Of a DNA stretch of 64,000 nucleotides, positions 59,099-64,000 are shown piece after piece. Below the pieces are notes generated by a model. It did no database searches and had not been told where the DNA came from. It saw only the letters and a program-made list of their open reading frames with translations. The stretch covers positions 62,001 to 126,000 of the forward strand of contig QEYB01001528.1 in the NCBI GenBank assembly GCA_017562135.1, written 5' to 3'. Position numbers and translations under genes: made by a program. The DNA comes from Dipylidium caninum. Taxonomy: Eukaryota > Platyhelminthes > Cestoda > Cyclophyllidea > Dipylidiidae. The first letter of the stretch is position 1. The number at the start of each line of letters is the position of its first letter.

Positions 59099-59784
59099 TG
59101 CCGTGCAAAGACGGTGTGCAGCCAGGTGTAAGAAGAGTCCAGGCTAAAAGTGGGTGCCATTGGTGCCTATCATACGTGCCTGCAACAACACCTAAGGAAT
59201 CGTGCTAGTTCTACACTTCCAGCCTACTAAAAGTTATCATAGCAAACTACAGTGTTAGGTATACCGTATAAATTAACTCCGTCGGCAGCAAACAGTGGCC
59301 ACCTACTGAACTTGCCATAGTAATTGTCAACTATGTATTATGAGCGGGAAACGACATTAACCTTGTCAAAAGCTCTCGAAGTCCTATATTTGTAAGCGTA
59401 TAACCTAACATGATAATCTCGTGGAGAGAACGTTGGTGTCCGACAAAAATAATGGCGCAGTGACTGATATTTGCATAATTTCTTACAAAACGAATAGTGG
59501 CTCTCAGCTAACTTGCAATTCGTGGGACTAATGCTGTTTTTTCCATTGCATCTTCAATACTACCCTAATTAACTGTTATCCCCTACTGCACTGCTCGACC
59601 TTAGCCTGTGCTGTAGGCTAAATTCGAAGGCCCATATAACTCATAAGTGGCGTCAGCTAGGTCGCCTGCTACCGTTCGAACATATGGTCTTGCTGAGAGG
59701 CCTTGATTTTACATCAATGAAACTAGGATAATTATACCCAAAAGCTTGAATTGTATTGAATTTGCTAATAACCTAGGACTCGAT
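59099..59784. promoter_or_regulatory. Divergent promoter region between RBM19 and KPTN
   Basis: A spacer of 686 bases separates the two start codons, which point away from each other. It should hold both 5' untranslated regions and a shared or overlapping promoter. A CTTTTAG acceptor lies shortly before each coding start region on the minus side. No TATA box is obvious and the sequence is AT-rich. Confidence 0.55.
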
Positions 59785-60528
59785 ATGGATCCACCCCCGT
59801 CGGCCCTCCAGGATTTCAACTTCTACAGAGAAATTGCTTTCTTCCCCACTTTGGGCCAAAGCACTATCCATAGTCTCACCCATTTACCCTCCCAATCTTC
59901 CATAGATCTCGGGGAGGAACGTGATTGCCGAAAACATGACCTTCTCGTTGCTTCTCTCCTTCCTGCAGTAGAAAATTCTTCTTCCTCCCGTTCCTGCAAC
60001 CTTTACTCCTTCTGTTCGGACCAAAATCGTCTTACAACATCTATCAAGTCCTTTGACTTTATGTACCTCCCTGGTACTACCCTTTTCTTCTAAATCGCTT
60101 TTAAGTTGCTGACATTGTATGCATTAACGCCTTCTATGACGACCTGTCCAAACATTACGCCGTTTCGTTGGGTCTGGTCAAGGTAGAAGATTCCTTTGCT
60201 AGAGTACTTACTTCTTTGCAGGAGGATGGGTCGTGTTTCTTTAACATATATTCGGCACAAAGATTGAACGATCTTCCAGAACGGTGTATTTGTTTATCGG
60301 AACTGAATTACTTTCCTGTTCAAGTAATTCATACTTAGTAAGTCTCTTTTCGGTTTCCTCTCATTATATTAACTCAGTTTTATTTCTCCACTTAGTAAGA
60401 CACTACAATGGGCATTTCTTCTGTCAACTTCGGGTTCATTGCCTGCGCCGTGTAATTTGAATGAAAATACTTGCAGCCTGAGTCCAGTTCAAGTCTACAC
60501 AAGGCTGGTCGATGCGTCACCGTTTGAG
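59785..60528 (+). CDS. KPTN: KPTN exons 1-3: N-terminal propeller blades
   Basis: Exon 1 (59,785-60,073) begins MDPPPSALQDFNFYREIAFF. A 32-base intron is followed by exon 2 (60,106-60,337: ADIVCINAFYDDLSKHYAV and FNIYSAQRLNDLPERC). A 58-base intron is followed by exon 3 (60,396-60,528: TLQWAFLLSTSGSLPAP, YTRLVDASPFE). Each segment has a direct human counterpart (YIPVDAEIVSIDTF, FLNIY, TVFLLSG). Confidence 0.88.
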
Positions 60529-62919
60529 GTACGAAATTTGCGAGTTCGTTTTGCGTAAACGTCAGAAATAACTTCAAGAAGCAGTTGTAGTATAAGTGGA
60601 CTTTTTATCGTCTTTTAATCCGTAGCAGAATGTATTTTAATGCTGGAGTCACAACTTAACATGTGCTGTCCTAATTATTCGTCAAAATGTAGATTCTTTT
60701 GGTTCCATGAAACGAGCGTATAAATTCATAGAACCTGTAAGAGGATTTTGATGTTGATTAAAAGGCGATTAATGCCATCTTGGTAACAGATCTAGGAATG
60801 ATAATGCATTATTTAACGTGATTAGGTCAGTATGCGACTTGGTAGATATGGATTTTCCGTCTTCTTCATCACTCCTGTGAATTAGCAAATTATTTTTGAA
60901 GTTTGTCTCCCCGCTGTCCTTAGATCACTTTCGACGTATGTTTACAATCTGCTTGTACTCCCAAGGCCTCTGTTTTAAGTCACTGATAGAAACCAGATAA
61001 ATAAGTGGTCGTAGATTTTGTCTCCAATTTGTATAAATTTGGATCAATTAGTTTTCTTTGTACTTTTAAGAGCCACATCCTTTTTGGAAGCTTTGAGTGA
61101 TCAATTTTTGACCACTTACTGTCCTATATGCTGACTTGGACTACTTTTCTGCGACCCTCCTAATCTGAATGCTCTTTGGATCTAGCTGTAATCTCACGTA
61201 ACTATTACGATTGATAACTCTAAATTTACTTAAAATGTCAAGATCAGGTACATTCGTCTTGGGGTGGTCGTGGGCACATCCACAATCGGTAGAGCTTTTT
61301 TTGACGCTTCAAAGCGATAACAAGCTCCAATGTTTTTTATTGTAAGCTCTTGGGAAATGACCGAATGTGGAATCAAAGTCTGTATATGTAATGAAAATTA
61401 CTATGGAAAAAGTACGATTATAGCGTCAGTTATCTAGATTTTTTGCTTACTATCTAGGCGGCCGGGAAGTGCGAAGAAGGAGATGATCAACAGTCTTATT
61501 CGAAGTCACCTCTACTTACGAACAGGGGAGAGGAAACTCTGGGCCCCAAGTCTACAGCGTCGGCTAGTGTGAACTCAGCTTTTGGAGTGATTGATAATAC
61601 CGCCATGTTTTGTCTGTTTCCAGAATTGAAAAGTGTTCCATCCAAGGTGTGAGTTTGTAAACCCGTTTATTCCCCTTTGTGAGACGTTAAATTACGTAAG
61701 AGATGAAGTTCTTTTGCCTCCTCTTACTGCTGCAGTTCACACCCTCAACTAACATCCTTCTTTTTCTTTAAGGGATGTCATTTTTGTGTAACCCTTTTAT
61801 GAGATATCGCCGAATGACATTCTCTAATTAATCGCTTTTTAGAGTGACCTACATGGAGTTTCTCCTGCTGCAGGATGGCGACACGCACTACCGAATGTCT
61901 GCCTTCGGCACACTGGACGGATGGATTGGTGTCGGCCTGGTGGACATGAAAGGACCGGGTTTGTTCTAATCTTCATAATCCCCTCTGACTTATTTTTTTT
62001 TTGCATTCTAAACAACCGAGGAGTTAAGTTTTATTTAATGGCATTGTTGATATCCTAGGGCGGTCCAAGCATCTTATTCTCCTTCTGATAACCGTTTTCT
62101 TTCCCTTGACATCGCGATCAGTACAGCTAACGTATTAATTTCTGTTCATTATATTCTTTTAGAGTTGAAGGCTTTCTATTCCTCTTTGCACGATTCCGCC
62201 ATTACGGGACTAAAATTTTTCCGTCAATTTGACCAAGGTGAGGCACATTCTCGCGTTCAACCTTGTGAAACTAGATTCCACGTCTCCATTCGAGGTTTCT
62301 CTGGTGGTCTGTTCCGGTCTTGAACTCGCAGTGGTTTATCGGTGAGGCGTAGGATGAAAATTATGCTTCTTCAATCTACTTGTCTCACTTCTTAACTTTA
62401 TTGTCGTGATTCCAAAAATAGTTATTTGCCCTTCTTGATTTTGGGACCTTTTTTCTACTTCTCTCGAGTGATGTGAGTAACTTTGTCCCTTTTACAATTA
62501 ACGGAATGCATTTGACGCCGTCATCGCAACGACGTGAGACGTGGCCATTCGCACTTAAAATAAATCTCGGTTTTGTAAAATCTTGTTAGTTTACTTCAGC
62601 AGTGACCGGATCTGCCAAACCACTATTGCCCTGTGTGTGTGTGTGTGCTAGGATTTGTCGCGTTGATTTGTCTTGTCTCAGAGCTCCGGTCGCTTTATTT
62701 CAGGTGCCCCTTTGGCAACGGCTCCGATGGCGGTCGGATGGCTCCATCGTCCCGGCTTTTGCTGCCTCAGAGTGCTGACTTTGACCATGTCAACTGTGTC
62801 TGTGTGGCCGATCTCGATTTTGACGGGGATCCGGAAATAGTTCTGGGGACTTTCGGTCAGCAACTGCTTTTCTACAAATGGGTCGTGCCCCCTAATTCTC
62901 CTTCACGTGGTTCATACGA
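59785..62919 (+). CDS. KPTN: Kaptin, KICSTOR subunit, 8 exons visible, 3' end missing
   Basis: Whole-gene entry. Exons: 59785-60073, 60106-60337, 60396-60528, 61458-61648, 61843-61958, 62163-62237, 62275-62341 and 62704-62919, giving about 439 codons. All phases agree. Kaptin is a subunit of KICSTOR (with ITFG2, SZT2, KICS2), which tethers GATOR1 to lysosomes so that mTORC1 responds to amino acids. Conserved stations in order: YLPVADIVCINAFYDD, FNIY, FLLS, LFPEL, MSAFGTLDGWIGVGLVD, ELAVVYR, LPQSADFDHV and ADLDFDGDPEIVLGTFGQQL, the FG-GAP-like calcium-loop motif of the kaptin propeller. The start is the first in-frame ATG after an upstream TGA. The last segment of human kaptin (about 90 residues) is not found. 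rDNA-like sequence occupies the following bases. Confidence 0.9.
60529..61457 (+). other. KPTN intron 3
   Basis: This is 929 bases of AT-rich sequence with no recognisable feature, ending in TACTATCTAG. Confidence 0.7.
61458..62341 (+). CDS. KPTN: KPTN exons 4-7: middle propeller blades
   Basis: Exon 4 (61,458-61,648) has a Ser-rich start absent from human kaptin, then MFCLFPELKSVPSK. The donor GT|GTGAGT gives phase 2, the only choice that opens exon 5 (61,843-61,958: TYMEFLLLQDGDTHYRMSAF, GWIGVGLVDMKG). Exon 6 (62,163-62,237) reads ELKAFYSSLHDSAITGLKFF. After a 37-base intron, exon 7 (62,275-62,341) reads VSLVVCSGLELAVVYR. Confidence 0.88.
62342..62703 (+). other. KPTN intron 7
   Basis: This is 362 bases with a GTGTGTGTGTG tract near 62,632-62,648 close to the acceptor. 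Nothing else is seen. Confidence 0.7.
62704..62919 (+). CDS. KPTN: KPTN exon 8: FG-GAP-like motif
   Basis: After TTATTTCAG it reads CPFGNGSDGGRM, LPQSADFDHVNCVCVADLDF and DGDPEIVLGTFGQQLLFYK. This is the best-conserved part of kaptin. It ends in phase 2 at GA|GTGAGT, so at least one more coding exon is required but is not seen before the window ends. Confidence 0.92.
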
Positions 62920-62990
62920 GTGAGTTGAAGCAAATTGCCCCAACTCTTTTGTAATGTGCCTTTTTTGTGGCCTTTGGAAATCTTTTTTTT

Positions 62991-63164
62991 GTTGCATGTA
63001 TTAGCTCTAGAGTTATTACAGTTATCCATTTAACGGGCAAGATCCAATAAACCATAGCTGATTTAATGAGCCATTCGCGGTTTCACCGTACCAAGGCCTG
63101 CACTGAGACATGCATGGCCTAATCTTTGAGACAAGCATATGACTACTGGCAGGATCAACCAGGT
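62991..63164 (-). rRNA. 5' fragment of 18S rRNA (about 174 nt), truncated
   Basis: Read on the minus strand, the sequence begins TACCTGGTTGATCCTGCCAG and continues with the universally conserved 5' end of eukaryotic 18S rRNA (CATATGCTTGTCTC, GATTAGGCCATGCATG, AACCGCGAATGGCTC, then CTCTAGAGCTAATACATGCA). It breaks off after ACATGCAAC, where a run of eight T on the plus strand starts. The remaining 1.7 kb or so of 18S is absent. It is a fragment of rDNA and not a functional gene at this site. Confidence 0.96.
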
Positions 63165-63935
63165 AATTCACACCAGATGAGACCGGCCAGCGGAGAAGGA
63201 GGAGGAGAGGCCGCCCACAGGCCCACAGTGGGATAGAGGAGGGCGAGGAGGAGGTGGAGGTGGAGGTGGAGGGAAAGGCGACTGCCCTGCTAGAGCCGCC
63301 TACCGCCCAGCCTCCCACTCGTGAACACATCCCTCCCACACCCACACACGGGCAAGGGTATGGGCACAGGCACGGGCACACACAACCTCCTCACAACATC
63401 CGCAATGCACCAAGGTGTGCAATTGCCAACACCGATATACAAACACACACGGGCACATGCAAACACTGGCGCATCTCGCGGCCGTGCACCCACCTCCCAT
63501 AAGGAGTACGGGCGCAATCTCATAATAAACACGCACACACGCGCACGTGTATAGACACAGACGGTCGAAGGGTAGTAGGGAAGGCTCTGACCTAACCCCA
63601 TCACCACATCAACAATCCGCATCATCGGCAACCGCCTATATGCTGCACTGCACACTGCGCACGCGCACACTTGCTCACAACACCTACAGAGCAACATTAG
63701 GCAGTCCCCCACTTATCAACACACACAGGCCCGTGCGCCGCAACCTCAAGGCAAATCGCGGGCCCCTAACAGAACCAGTCAGTCCCCGTACGGACAGCAC
63801 GACGACGCCCCGAACACGTGGCAGCCCCACGTCTACAGGGAGGAGGCACACAACAAGACATGCATCAAAGCCCACCTCCCCGACGCTGGTCCACCCACGC
63901 CGGGCAACCACCAACGGTAGACAGACCTCAGTGTA
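63165..63935 (-). other. Probable rDNA 5' external transcribed spacer
   Basis: This lies immediately upstream (minus-strand sense) of the 18S start. It is GC-rich with GGTGGAGGT repeats (about 63,247-63,272) and many CACACA/CACGGGCACA-type runs, unlike the AT-rich KPTN introns before it. Placement next to the 18S 5' end is what identifies it, since spacers are not conserved between species. Composition returns to AT-rich at about 63,936. The exact right edge is uncertain. Confidence 0.6.
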
Positions 63936-64000
63936 CGATCATTGTAAATATGCTGGATTTTTAGAATGATCGGTTAAATCTGGTTTCGCCTAAAAGAGTA
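63936..64000. other. AT-rich tail of the window
   Basis: The last about 65 bases differ in composition from the spacer and could be KPTN intron resuming or more spacer. Nothing further can be said. Confidence 0.3.

Noticed and set aside
59746..59784. Upstream extension of KPTN starting at TTG
   Set aside because: No ATG in frame before 59,785 after the upstream TGA; the extension does not resemble kaptin.

Overview
This is a metazoan genomic window with interrupted genes. All introns I could model obey GT-AG, and exon phases chain correctly. Introns of only 32 to 58 bases sit beside introns of several kilobases. That mixture, the divergence of the encoded proteins from vertebrate relatives, and a recognisable 18S rRNA 5' end suggest a parasitic flatworm, most likely a tapeworm. 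This is an inference from style and is not proven by a diagnostic marker.

Layout. (1) Bases 1 to about 24,450 hold no gene I can support. They contain short tandem repeats, a CpG-rich patch near 21.1 kb, a small direct repeat at 8.9/9.1 kb and one copy of a dispersed repeat at 10.9-11.1 kb. (2) 24,456-41,850 (+) is a 12-exon discoidin domain receptor-like gene: signal peptide, discoidin domain, second discoidin-like domain, juxtamembrane region, one membrane helix and a long Ser/Gln/Ala/Gly-rich cytoplasmic tail. I find no tyrosine kinase domain before the stop codon or in the 13 kb that follow. (3) 41,851-54,709 has no recognised gene. It holds a 306-codon open frame on the minus strand, a tandemly duplicated segment at 47.1-47.9 kb, the second copy of the dispersed repeat at 48.8-49.1 kb in opposite orientation to the first, and three exon-like segments of unknown nature. 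(4) 59,098-54,710 (-) is a 13-exon RBM19/Mrd1-type pre-rRNA processing factor of about 641 residues. It carries RRMs equivalent to human RRM2, 3, 4 and 6 only. (5) 59,785-62,919 (+) is kaptin (KPTN), a KICSTOR subunit, transcribed divergently from RBM19 across a 686-base spacer. Eight exons are visible and the C-terminal part is missing. (6) 62,991-63,164 (-) is the first about 174 nucleotides of 18S rRNA, followed to about 63.9 kb by GC-rich, repeat-rich sequence that reads like the external transcribed spacer. It lies where the last KPTN intron and exon should be.

Working together: RBM19 makes small ribosomal subunits and kaptin anchors amino-acid sensing to mTORC1, so the divergent pair links ribosome production with nutrient signalling. 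Two exons, one in the receptor gene and one in RBM19, each need a single-base correction to stay in frame. This points to draft-assembly indels or real lesions. The rDNA block may likewise be a true insertion or a misjoin.
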